64,000 nt of DNA from an uncultured Bacteroidia bacterium. Its GTDB lineage: Bacteria > Bacteroidota > Bacteroidia > Bacteroidales > F082. The position numbers were made by a program, and so were the translations under genes. Location: the NCBI GenBank assembly GCA_902785755.1, contig CACZZO010000003.1:62001-126000 (forward strand). Reading direction: 5' to 3'. Within the stretch, counting starts at the first letter, position 1. Each line of letters starts with the position of its first letter. Of the stretch, positions 32,929 through 39,663 are shown piece after piece. The notes beneath the pieces were generated by a model. The model searched no databases and had not been told where the DNA came from. It saw nothing but the letters and a program-made list of their open reading frames with translations.

Positions 32929-33000
32929 CCTTTCAACCAACAAATACAACTCTATGTAAGAAAACAACACAAACAACATATCATCATAAGCACATAATAG

Positions 33001-33163
33001 CGATTCGAAGCTGTTCTTGAACTCCAATTTACCACTCGTCCTTTCGGGGACATCTAATCAAGAATAAGTTTCAAAAACGCCATTTGTTTGGCGTGGAGAT
33101 ACTTGTTAGATTAGAGGGCGTGGTAACCCGGAGTTCAGGCAAGTGACATTTCCACGCTTTTTT
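33001..33163 (+). ncRNA. candidate structured noncoding RNA (class uncertain)
   Basis: The 450-bp gap between the PIN module and the XRE gene holds a stretch with nested pairing on the plus strand: GAACTCC/GGAGTTC (33019-33025/33130-33136), ACCAC/GTGGT (33031-33035/33120-33124), a GTCC/GGAC hairpin (33038-33051), TCTAATC/GATTAGA (33053-33059/33109-33115), and an ACGCCA/TGGCGT hairpin (33077-33094). A competing helix, GCGTGGA/TCCACGC (33091-33097/33151-33157), followed by six T, would form a terminator. It could be a 6S-like or Bacteroidales-1-type RNA, or a leader; no coding frame fits. Confidence 0.55.
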
Positions 33164-33192
33164 CATGCTGTTTTTGTGATGACAGAGAAGCA

Positions 33193-33221
33193 CCGTAAAT
33201 ATTTTTGACAGAACCGTAAAT
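33193..33221. repeat. direct repeat flanking the XRE/DUF2442 pair, left copy
   Basis: A 29-bp unit with two CCGTAAAT words (33193-33200, 33214-33221). A near-identical copy lies at 34019-34047, beyond the two genes. Confidence 0.6.
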
Positions 33222-33262
33222 AATAACGACTTCAGTCTTAAAACGAATCGCATCTATATCAA

Positions 33263-33270
33263 TACATTTG
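33263..33270 (+). promoter_or_regulatory. -7 box (TACATTTG) of the XRE gene
   Basis: TACATTTG lies 28 bp before the ATG at 33299 and fits TAnnTTTG. Confidence 0.55.
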
Positions 33271-33298
33271 CCACTTTAATACACAAAAGCGACCAACC

Positions 33299-33643
33299 AT
33301 GGCCAAACCACACAGAATACACATCGGACACCTTATCAAAGAGGTATTTGACGAAAAGGGAATAAGCGTGACCGAGTTCGCCCGCCGCATCAATTGCGCT
33401 AGGCCCAATGTGTATTCCATCTTCGAGCGATACGACATAGGCGTGGAGCAGCTTTTGGTCATTTCAGAGGCTTTGGAGCATAACTTCTTAGACGACATCC
33501 AATATAAATGCGGCTTGGAATCGCAGCTTACGACGCGCCAACTGAATGTGCAGCTTAACCTAGAGGCATTTTCGCCCGAAATGGCCGAGCGGATTTCCTT
33601 GTTGCTGAAGGAATTGGCGGAAACAGGAAACCATGTCGCATAA
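33299..33643 (+). CDS. XRE-family HTH protein
   Basis: A 114-residue protein. Residues about 8-65 are a Cro/C1-type helix-turn-helix (IGHLIKEVFDEKGISVTEFA, RRINCARPNVYSIFERYDIG, VEQLLVISEALEHNF). The rest is a short helical tail (FSPEMAERISLLLKELAETG). It is probably a repressor, and could be the antitoxin-like partner of the DUF2442 protein whose start lies 8 bp beyond its stop codon. A 29-bp direct repeat flanks the pair. Confidence 0.85.
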   Translation: MAKPHRIHIGHLIKEVFDEKGISVTEFARRINCARPNVYSIFERYDIGVEQLLVISEALEHNFLDDIQYKCGLESQLTTRQLNVQLNLEAFSPEMAERISLLLKELAETGNHVA

Positions 33644-33650
33644 TGTAGCA

Positions 33651-33890
33651 ATGTGGAAAGAAATTATCAGTGCAGAATACATTGACGGGTACAAGATGTT
33701 CTTGTTGTTCAATGACGGGCAAAAACGCATCTTCGACTTTTTGCCCTTGATAAATCGTTATCCCGTATTCAAGCCCTTGCATGACTTGGATTTGTTCAAG
33801 GCGTTCACCATTACCGACACACTCGAATGGAACGACGGCAACATTGACATTGCGCCTGAATACATCTACGAAAACGGCACGAAAGCCTAA
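33651..33890 (+). CDS. DUF2442 protein
   Basis: About 79 residues from MWKEIISAEYIDGYKMFLLF (33651). An ATG at 33633 would overlap the XRE gene. DUF2442 pattern: FNDGQKRIFDFLPLINRYPV and ITDTLEWNDGNIDIAPEYIY. DUF2442 proteins are small, usually paired with DUF4160 proteins in modules resembling toxin-antitoxin systems. The partner here is an XRE protein. A clear terminator follows at 33941-33976. Confidence 0.8.
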   Translation: MWKEIISAEYIDGYKMFLLFNDGQKRIFDFLPLINRYPVFKPLHDLDLFKAFTITDTLEWNDGNIDIAPEYIYENGTKA

Positions 33891-33940
33891 TTGCATTACA
33901 CTCCCAATTCGCCACCTAATGCGTAGCGAATTTCAAATTG

Positions 33941-33976
33941 GAAACTGCGACAACCATCGCAGTTTCTTTATTTTTA
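33941..33976 (+). terminator. rho-independent terminator after the DUF2442 gene
   Basis: GAAACTGCGA-CAACCA-TCGCAGTTTC (33941-33966) followed by TTTATTTTTA. Confidence 0.88.
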
Positions 33977-34018
33977 TAGCCTCACAGAACCTTCGCTTTC
34001 GAGAAAAAACATTTCCAT

Positions 34019-34047
34019 CCGTAAATATTTTCAACGAAACCGTAAAT
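34019..34047. repeat. direct repeat flanking the XRE/DUF2442 pair, right copy
   Basis: Matches 33193-33221 at about 25 of 29 positions, again with two CCGTAAAT words. It lies about 20 bp above the next promoter. Confidence 0.6.
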
Positions 34048-34066
34048 TCTATTGACGGTTAAATCG

Positions 34067-34096
34067 TTGACAATAAGTGAACTATGGGTAATTTTG
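34067..34096 (+). promoter_or_regulatory. promoter of the gene at 34165 (and perhaps the CXXX operon)
   Basis: TTGACAA (34067-34073) and TAATTTTG (34089-34096) form a -33/-7 pair. The 68-bp leader to 34165 contains no obvious regulatory hairpin. Confidence 0.5.
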
Positions 34097-34164
34097 CAGC
34101 GTAAAACCATTACTAACTAACCCCGACGAGCCATAATGGGTAATAACCTTGGCAAGACTAACAA

Positions 34165-34899
34165 ATGAAAAAAGTATTACTATCAGCCTTTATGATGCTA
34201 TTTTTATTGGCATCTGTGAAAGCCCAAGACCTCATCACGACAAAAGACGGCAAAGACATTCAAGCAAAAATCCTTGAAGTCACAAACACCGAGGTCAAGT
34301 ACAAAAAATTCAACAACCAAGACGGCCCTACCTTTACCATGAACAAATCGGAAATCCTAATTGTCCGCTATCAAAATGGAGAAAACGAGGTTTTTAGTAA
34401 CAACTCCTCTCAATACTCCTCAACACCATACATTTCCACCGCAAAAGGACCTATACAAGAGGGAATGCGTTACAAAGAATACAAGAACCTTTACGACCAT
34501 CACCTGTACAATGCCCAAATAGGAGACCAATACAGCCCTGGCTGGTCTGGTGTTGCGTCTTTTTTCATCCCAGGTTTAGGGCAGGCCATTTGTGGCGAAT
34601 GGGGACGTGGACTTGCTTATTTTGGAAGCTCAGTTTTAGTAAGTTCCGTTGGAGGCATTGTAACTGCATTAACTTATTCTTATTGGCCAATGCTTGTCAC
34701 TACTGCTGCCGCTTTGACCATCGATATTATGAGCATTGTTGATGCCGTCCACGTTGCAAAAATCAAGAACATGTACTATCAGGACTTACGCGGGCAACAT
34801 GCCAACATAAATTTTGGTCTTTCGCCTTATTTGACTTATACAAACTTTACCGGCGAGACAAATGCCGTTGTTGGATTATCAATCAACTTGAACTTTTAA
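34165..34899 (+). CDS. exported membrane protein of unknown function
   Basis: A 244-residue protein with a signal peptide (MKKVLLSAFMMLFLLASVKA). Residues about 21-75 resemble a small beta domain seen in other Bacteroidota proteins (DLITTKDGKDIQAKILEVTN, KSEILIVRYQNGENEVF). A pair of hydrophobic segments with a Gly-rich turn (FFIPGLGQAICGEWGRGLAY, then a helix to about residue 195) is like a TM2-type hairpin. The end is beta-strand rich. It lies 26 bp before the first Cys-rich peptide gene and may share its transcript, but a role in that system is not shown. Confidence 0.65.
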   Translation: MKKVLLSAFMMLFLLASVKAQDLITTKDGKDIQAKILEVTNTEVKYKKFNNQDGPTFTMNKSEILIVRYQNGENEVFSNNSSQYSSTPYISTAKGPIQEGMRYKEYKNLYDHHLYNAQIGDQYSPGWSGVASFFIPGLGQAICGEWGRGLAYFGSSVLVSSVGGIVTALTYSYWPMLVTTAAALTIDIMSIVDAVHVAKIKNMYYQDLRGQHANINFGLSPYLTYTNFTGETNAVVGLSINLNF

Positions 34900-34925
34900 T
34901 TCATTCATAAATCAAGTGTGTCATT

Positions 34926-35270
34926 ATGAAAAACGAAATCCAAAACAGAAGAGAATTCTTCAAAGAAGCTGCAAAGAAAGCTTTGCCGATTATTGGTGCT
35001 GTGGTATTGGCAAATTCGCCAATCATTGCCCAAGTAAGAAGTCTGAACATGGGATATTGCTCATCTTGTAAAGACGATTGCACAAACGGGTGTCATACTG
35101 GATGTTACCGTAGTTGTAAAACAGATTGCCAAATTAATTGCAAAGGTAATTCATCTACTACTGTTAGTGGTTGCCGAAATTGCGAATATGCTTGCGGTGG
35201 TGGTTGCGAAGGCAGTTGCTCACATAGATGCGACGGCAGTTGCAAAGGCAATTCTTACAAAGCTAATTGA
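34926..35270 (+). CDS. CXXX-repeat precursor peptide 1 with Tat-type leader
   Basis: A 114-residue peptide. The leader MKNEIQNRREFFKEAAKKAL carries a twin-arginine motif (NRREFF) and is followed by a hydrophobic stretch (PIIGAVVLANSPIIAQ). The core has 15 Cys in two blocks: 45, 48, 52, 56, 60, 64, 68, 72 and 83, 86, 90, 94, 98, 102, 106. Each block opens with a spacing of 3 and then runs at exactly 4. A Ser/Thr spacer (NSSTTVSG) separates the blocks. With the two maturases downstream it is the likely substrate of a radical SAM CXXX system; the final product is unknown. Confidence 0.85.
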   Translation: MKNEIQNRREFFKEAAKKALPIIGAVVLANSPIIAQVRSLNMGYCSSCKDDCTNGCHTGCYRSCKTDCQINCKGNSSTTVSGCRNCEYACGGGCEGSCSHRCDGSCKGNSYKAN

Positions 35271-35315
35271 TTGAGAGTTTAATGCATCTAATCGTATCAA
35301 CTAATTTATCAAAAT

Positions 35316-35621
35316 ATGAAAAATGAACTAAAAAACAGAAGAGAATTCTTCAAGGAAGCGGCAAAAAAGACTTTACCCATTTTAGGTATGGCTGTAATGG
35401 CCGTTGCTGCACCAACACTTCAATCATGTAAAAAAATCTCCTTAGGGTGTGATGATGTTTGTACTAATGCATGTAAAACCACTTGTAAAACTACTTGTGT
35501 AGGTGCATGTAAAGGATGTAGTGGCACTTGTAGTTCCGATTGCAAGGGTGGTTGCAAAACTCTCTGTAAGGGTACATGTAAAGGATACTGCAACAAAATG
35601 GGAGGTACATACGGAGGCTGA
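35316..35621 (+). CDS. CXXX-repeat precursor peptide 2 with Tat-type leader and possible lipobox
   Basis: A 101-residue peptide whose leader (NRREFFKEAAKKTLPILG) is nearly the same as in peptide 1. Fourteen Cys are at 38, 45, 49, 53, 57, 61, 65, 68, 72, 76, 80, 84, 88, 92, a run of CXXX broken once by a spacing of 3. LQSC at 35-38 fits a lipobox, so Cys38 may be lipidated after Tat export, unlike peptide 1. The residues between Cys are mostly Lys, Thr and Gly. It lies 45 bp after peptide 1 and 40 bp before the maturase. Confidence 0.85.
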   Translation: MKNELKNRREFFKEAAKKTLPILGMAVMAVAAPTLQSCKKISLGCDDVCTNACKTTCKTTCVGACKGCSGTCSSDCKGGCKTLCKGTCKGYCNKMGGTYGG

Positions 35622-35661
35622 CCAAACTTCATTTTAATAGATTATCGTAGGTTTTTATAAA

Positions 35662-36909
35662 ATGAGAATCAAAGAAAACCAAGACTCTTGGCAGTCCGGC
35701 ATGGCGAAAAACATCACCTTCATCGTCACCAAGGACTGCCAGTTGGCCTGCAAATACTGCTACCTTGTGGGCAAGAACGTGAAGGAGCGGATGCCTTGGG
35801 AGGTGGCCAAGACCTTTATCGATTATGTGCTCGACCATGAGAACGACCCAGAGTTTGCTGAAGAATCGGTGGTGTGGGATTTCATTGGTGGCGAGCCGTT
35901 CCTTGAGATAGAACTCATCGACAAGATTTGCGACTACATCAAGGTCGAACTGTACCGTCGAAATCACCATTGGTTCAATAGTTACCGTTTCTCCTTCTCC
36001 ACCAATGGCATCAACTACCACGAGAAGGCCGTGCAGGATTTCATCAAGAAGAACCGCGAACACCTTTCCATCGGCATCACTATCGATGGGACGGAAAAGA
36101 AGCATGACTTGAACCGTGTGTATAAGCAGCCTCTTGGTGCAGACGGGACGTCTGCGAACCCAGAGAAAGGCTCGTACCAAGATGTGGTGAAGAACATCCC
36201 GCTTTGGTTGGAGCAATTCCCAAGCGGCGGCACCAAGGTTACCATCTCCTCGGCGGACATTCCCTATATCACTGAGAGTGTGCTGCATCTTTACGGTTTA
36301 GGCATCCACGAGGTGAACATCAATGTGGTGTTCGAGGACGTGTGGCAAGAAGGCGATGACCTGAAGTTTGAGGAACAACTGATGCAGTTGGCCGACGCCA
36401 TCATCGACGGCGGCTATTATCAAGACTATGCTTGCTCGTTCTTCTCGGAGCACATCGGCAAGCCGATGGACCCCGAGCGCGACAACCAGAACTGGTGCGG
36501 CGCGGGCAAGATGCTCAGCGTGGATGCGGCGGGCAACCTCTACCCTTGCACCCGCTTTGCACAATACTCGCTGCGCGACAAGGAAGCATGGATTATCGGC
36601 AACATCAAAGACGGCATCGACAAGAACAAGCTGCGCCCCTTCCTCACCCTCGACCGCACGACGCAAAGTCCACAGAAGTGCATCGAATGTGAGGTGGCCA
36701 GCGGCTGCGCATGGTGTCAAGGCGAGAACTACGACGCGGCACAGACGCACACCGTTTTTGAACGCGCCACGGCCATTTGCCTCATGCACAAGGCAAGAGT
36801 GAGAGCCAACAACTACTACTGGAACAAGCTCTACCGCAAGCTCGAATTAGAGGACTTGCGCGAACAATACGAAGCCAACAAACGCGAAGTGAAACCCGAA
36901 ATCTGTTAA
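35662..36909 (+). CDS. radical SAM/SPASM maturase of a CXXX-repeat peptide system
   Basis: A 415-residue radical SAM enzyme. The 4Fe-4S motif CQLACKYCYL (Cys 26, 30, 33) is followed by WDFIGGEPFLE and SFSTNGINYH. The SPASM C-terminus shows NWCGAGKMLSVDAAGNLYPC and CIECEVASGCAWCQGENYDA, with a last Cys in AICLMHKA. Such enzymes bind extra 4Fe-4S clusters and modify ribosomal peptides. The layout fits the family annotated as radical SAM peptide maturase, CXXX-repeat target. It follows both precursors by 40 bp and is followed by the second maturase after 3 bp. It is cytoplasmic, so modification precedes Tat export. Confidence 0.88.
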   Translation: MRIKENQDSWQSGMAKNITFIVTKDCQLACKYCYLVGKNVKERMPWEVAKTFIDYVLDHENDPEFAEESVVWDFIGGEPFLEIELIDKICDYIKVELYRRNHHWFNSYRFSFSTNGINYHEKAVQDFIKKNREHLSIGITIDGTEKKHDLNRVYKQPLGADGTSANPEKGSYQDVVKNIPLWLEQFPSGGTKVTISSADIPYITESVLHLYGLGIHEVNINVVFEDVWQEGDDLKFEEQLMQLADAIIDGGYYQDYACSFFSEHIGKPMDPERDNQNWCGAGKMLSVDAAGNLYPCTRFAQYSLRDKEAWIIGNIKDGIDKNKLRPFLTLDRTTQSPQKCIECEVASGCAWCQGENYDAAQTHTVFERATAICLMHKARVRANNYYWNKLYRKLELEDLREQYEANKREVKPEIC

Positions 36910-36912
36910 GCC

Positions 36913-37905
36913 ATGCTGCAATACCTTGTTATATTATTGGAAGACACCAGCGTGGCCTACTGCCATGCCGACAATCCGCTGAAAGAACGCAACTTAATTC
37001 CGTTAGAAACCCTCAAAAAGGCCATCCTTTTCGGGATGAAGCAGAACTTGATGATCCAGTATGTCTTCCCCGAATATGCACTGCCGAAAGAGTATGCCGA
37101 AGCCATCGAGAGCATCGACAATGTGAAGATTTATCCTGTTGGTTGCAAACCTTTTACGGGTATTGATGATGGAAATGAAGCTGATGTGGAAGTGGCGAAT
37201 AGAGTCTTTGAAAATGTGGAAGCCAAAAACTTGGTGCTTCGCTTAACTTTCAGCGAAATGCTTGCGAAAAAAGACGAAATCACCAAACTATTCACCTCGG
37301 GCACAAGAATCAACCTTTGCATCACCGATGTGGAGCATTTCTCAGACGAGCAAATTGAAGCCTACAAGCAAGTCTTGAAAGAGTGGAACGCCGTTTTGCT
37401 CAACCTCTACAAGCAAGGCCAATCCCCGCAATTCAACCTCTTGACGGACAGGATGATGCTTGACAAAATGCATAATTGTGAGGCTGGCGTGAGCAACATC
37501 ACCCTTGCGCCAAACGGGAAATTCTACCTCTGCCCTGCCTTCTACTACGACGAGCAAACAAAGGTTGACAACCAACTGAATCATCACCAACCGACTTCGG
37601 ACAATTCCGTTGGCGACTTGGAAAAAGGCTTGGACATTCCCAACCAGCAACTCCTGAAACTCGACCACGCGCCCCTGTGCCGCAACTGCGACTCCTACCA
37701 ATGCCGCCGCTGCCTCTGGCTCAACCGCAAGCTGACTTGGGACCTTAACACGCCCTCGCGCCAGCAATGTGTGATGTCGCACTTGGAACGCAACGCTTCC
37801 CGCGACCTGCTGAACGACATCCGCAAAATCGGAGAGTTCATGCCGCAAATAGACATCAAGGAAATCAACTACTTGGACCCGTTTGAGGTCAGGAAGGAAT
37901 TTTGA
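36913..37905 (+). CDS. CXXX-repeat peptide maturase (SPASM-like, lacks CxxxCxxC)
   Basis: A 330-residue protein resembling the second maturase of CXXX systems. It has no CxxxCxxC radical SAM motif: the N-terminal half begins MLQYLVILLEDTSVAYCHAD and reads like a degenerate TIM-barrel half. The C-terminal half has SPASM-type Cys: NCEAGVSNITLAPNGKFYLC and CRNCDSYQCRRCLW. It may be a partner or scaffold that binds the peptide or an iron-sulphur cluster. The name follows the family usually found beside the CXXX-target radical SAM enzyme. Confidence 0.8.
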   Translation: MLQYLVILLEDTSVAYCHADNPLKERNLIPLETLKKAILFGMKQNLMIQYVFPEYALPKEYAEAIESIDNVKIYPVGCKPFTGIDDGNEADVEVANRVFENVEAKNLVLRLTFSEMLAKKDEITKLFTSGTRINLCITDVEHFSDEQIEAYKQVLKEWNAVLLNLYKQGQSPQFNLLTDRMMLDKMHNCEAGVSNITLAPNGKFYLCPAFYYDEQTKVDNQLNHHQPTSDNSVGDLEKGLDIPNQQLLKLDHAPLCRNCDSYQCRRCLWLNRKLTWDLNTPSRQQCVMSHLERNASRDLLNDIRKIGEFMPQIDIKEINYLDPFEVRKEF

Positions 37906-37908
37906 TAT

Positions 37909-38225
37909 TATGGGATTGCTTCGCAAGAAATCCGAAAAAAATCAAAATGAGAATCATTCAAAAATACAAGAATATGATTTTGAACGATTTTGAAAATAGA
38001 TTTTTGAATGATTTCTTGCCGCAAGGCAATCCGAAAAAGACTAAACAAGGAAACTATGGGATTGCTTCGCAAGAAATCCGAAAAAAATCAAAATGAGAAT
38101 CATTCAAAAATACAAGAATATGATTTTGAACGATTTTGAAAATAGATTTTTGATTGATTTCTTGCCGCAAGGCAATCCGAAAAAGACTAAACAAGGAAAT
38201 TATGAGATTGCTTCGCAAGAAATCT
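37909..38225. repeat. 146-bp tandem repeat inside the CXXX operon
   Basis: Two nearly identical 146-bp copies (37909-38054 and 38055-38200) and the beginning of a third (38201-38225). Each starts ATGGGATTGCTTCGCAAGAA near its left end and has an inverted counterpart (GATTTCTTGCCGCAAGGCAA) in its right part. Each full copy encodes a 27-residue frame from that ATG. A decayed third copy seems to run to about 38340 (GATTTCTACACGAAGTGTAT). The gap between 37905 and 38371 holds no other gene. Confidence 0.85.
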
Positions 38226-38370
38226 GTCGAAAATCATCATTAATATCAGTCAAAAATTGAAATACAGTGAAAAGAAGATGCAAAATTAGATTTTATAAGA
38301 TTTTGAAATTAGATTTTTTCAAGATTTCTACACGAAGTGTATCTCTCAATAAAATAAATAGATAAACATT

Positions 38371-38646
38371 ATGACAATGAAGAAAAAAGTAGGTCAGGTA
38401 ACCCCTGAAGAAAAGAATGAAATCCAGCAACTCTTCGAAAGAAGAAACGGCTTGAACGAATTGGCGAAAATCCTCAATGCCGACAACACCGAACTTTACG
38501 AAAAACTCGTCAAGGACATGGGCGAGACCGGCACCAAGTTCCAAAGTTGGTGGGATCGCATGGCGCAAAAGTACCAATGGGAATCCGCCGAAAACGGCAA
38601 CTGGGAAATCAACTTTGAAACCAACGAAATTTATCTTGTAGCATGA
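38371..38646 (+). CDS. CXXX-repeat peptide modification system protein (small, acidic)
   Basis: A 91-residue protein: KVGQVTPEEKNEIQQLFERR, LYEKLVKDMGETGTKFQSWW, and WESAENGNWEINFETNEIYL. It matches the small third component that accompanies CXXX maturases; its role is not known, and substrate binding is possible. It is separated from the maturases by the tandem repeat, and its stop codon overlaps the tatA start (ATGA, 38643-38646). An ATG at 38377 (MKKKVGQ) is an alternative start. Confidence 0.8.
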   Translation: MTMKKKVGQVTPEEKNEIQQLFERRNGLNELAKILNADNTELYEKLVKDMGETGTKFQSWWDRMAQKYQWESAENGNWEINFETNEIYLVA

Positions 38647-38864
38647 CACTGTTATTCATTGGTACAACGGAACTGCTGCTCATCGCAGGCGTGGCCTTGC
38701 TCATCTTCGGCGGAAAGAAAGTGCCAGAACTGATGAAAGGCTTGGGCAAAGGCGTGCAGAGTTTCAAGCAAGGCATGAACGAGCCTTTGAAGGAAGAAAA
38801 GCTGGAAGAAGTGACGGATGAATCGCAAGCCGAACCCAAAGAAAACGACGGAGCCGGACAATAA
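38643..38864 (+). CDS. tatA: Sec-independent translocase subunit TatA
   Basis: A 73-residue protein with the TatA layout: a short membrane helix (LLIAGVALLIFGG), a hinge (KKVPELMKGLGKGVQSFKQG) forming the amphipathic helix, and an acidic, disordered tail (EKLEEVTDESQAEPKENDG). TatA forms the pore that moves folded proteins with twin-arginine leaders. The start overlaps the CXXX-system gene upstream, and tatC overlaps its end. Confidence 0.92.
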   Translation: MTLLFIGTTELLLIAGVALLIFGGKKVPELMKGLGKGVQSFKQGMNEPLKEEKLEEVTDESQAEPKENDGAGQ

Positions 38865-39663
38865 TTCCGACCCGAACTTGCTGACCTTCGGCGGACACCT
38901 TGAAGTGCTCCGCCGAATGTTGTTCCGCATCATCGCCGTGGTGATGGTGTTGGCTATTGCCGTGTTTTGCTTCAAGGACAAGACCTTCGAACTGCTCCTT
39001 GCGCCCAGCCAATGGGATTTTGTCACTTATCGCTACATTGAGGTTCTTCTGCACAAATTGGGTTCCGATTTCACTTTCAACAAGTTTCATATCAACCTGA
39101 TTGCCACAGAGTTGTCAAGCCAGTTTATGACGCACATCTCAACTGCGTTATACCTTGGTTTGCTTGGTGCTTCGCCTTACATTTTGGTCGAGTTGTTCCG
39201 TTTCATCACGCCCGCACTTTACGAAAACGAGAAGAAATATTCAGTGCAAGTGGCCGCCACAATGTACTTGCTTTTCATCGTCGGCGTGTTGATGTCGTAT
39301 TTCATTCTGTTTCCCATATCCTTCCGATTTTTAGGCACTTACAGCGTTTCGGGGATGGTGGAAAGCAACATTACCCTGAAATCCTACATCAGTACCTTCA
39401 CCACTCTGACTTTGGTGATGGGATTGGTGTTCCAATTGCCCGTCATTGCCTTTTTCTTGGGCAAATTGGAAGTGATAACCTCCGAAATGTTAGCGAATTA
39501 CCGCAAATACGCCTTCCTTATCATCATGCTCGTCGCGGCCATCATCACGCCTCCCGACTTGATGACCTTGGTTTTGGTCACGATTCCGCTGTATCTGCTT
39601 TATGAAGTGAGTATCTTGGTTCTGAAAAGGATGGAAAAGCGAAATCCAAATCATCCACTCTAA
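38818..39663 (+). CDS. tatC: Sec-independent translocase subunit TatC
   Basis: A 281-residue membrane protein with six helices. TatC motifs are LTFGGHLEVLRRMLFRII (leader-recognition end), GLLGASPYILVELFRFITPAL, YENEKKY, FQLPVIAFFLGKLEVI, and RKYAFLIIMLVAAIITPPDL. TatC recognises the twin-arginine leader and recruits TatA. The ATG at 38818 overlaps tatA by 47 bp, which is long but is the only start before the conserved HLEVLRR motif. It is convergent with the PCMD gene. Confidence 0.93.
   Translation: MNRKPNPKKTTEPDNNSDPNLLTFGGHLEVLRRMLFRIIAVVMVLAIAVFCFKDKTFELLLAPSQWDFVTYRYIEVLLHKLGSDFTFNKFHINLIATELSSQFMTHISTALYLGLLGASPYILVELFRFITPALYENEKKYSVQVAATMYLLFIVGVLMSYFILFPISFRFLGTYSVSGMVESNITLKSYISTFTTLTLVMGLVFQLPVIAFFLGKLEVITSEMLANYRKYAFLIIMLVAAIITPPDLMTLVLVTIPLYLLYEVSILVLKRMEKRNPNHPL

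Noticed and set aside
33001..33163. Firm assignment of the RNA as 6S RNA
   Set aside because: The likely transcript start is about 85 nt upstream of the first helix and the fold is more branched than a simple 6S hairpin; the class cannot be decided by eye.
35420..35632. Minus-strand frame opposite precursor peptide 2
   Set aside because: Its Leu/Pro/Gln-rich text is the complement of the CXXX codon repeats.
37902..38096. 64-residue frame over the 146-bp repeat as a gene
   Set aside because: The frame simply reads through repeat copies, changes frame content between copies, and has no family resemblance.
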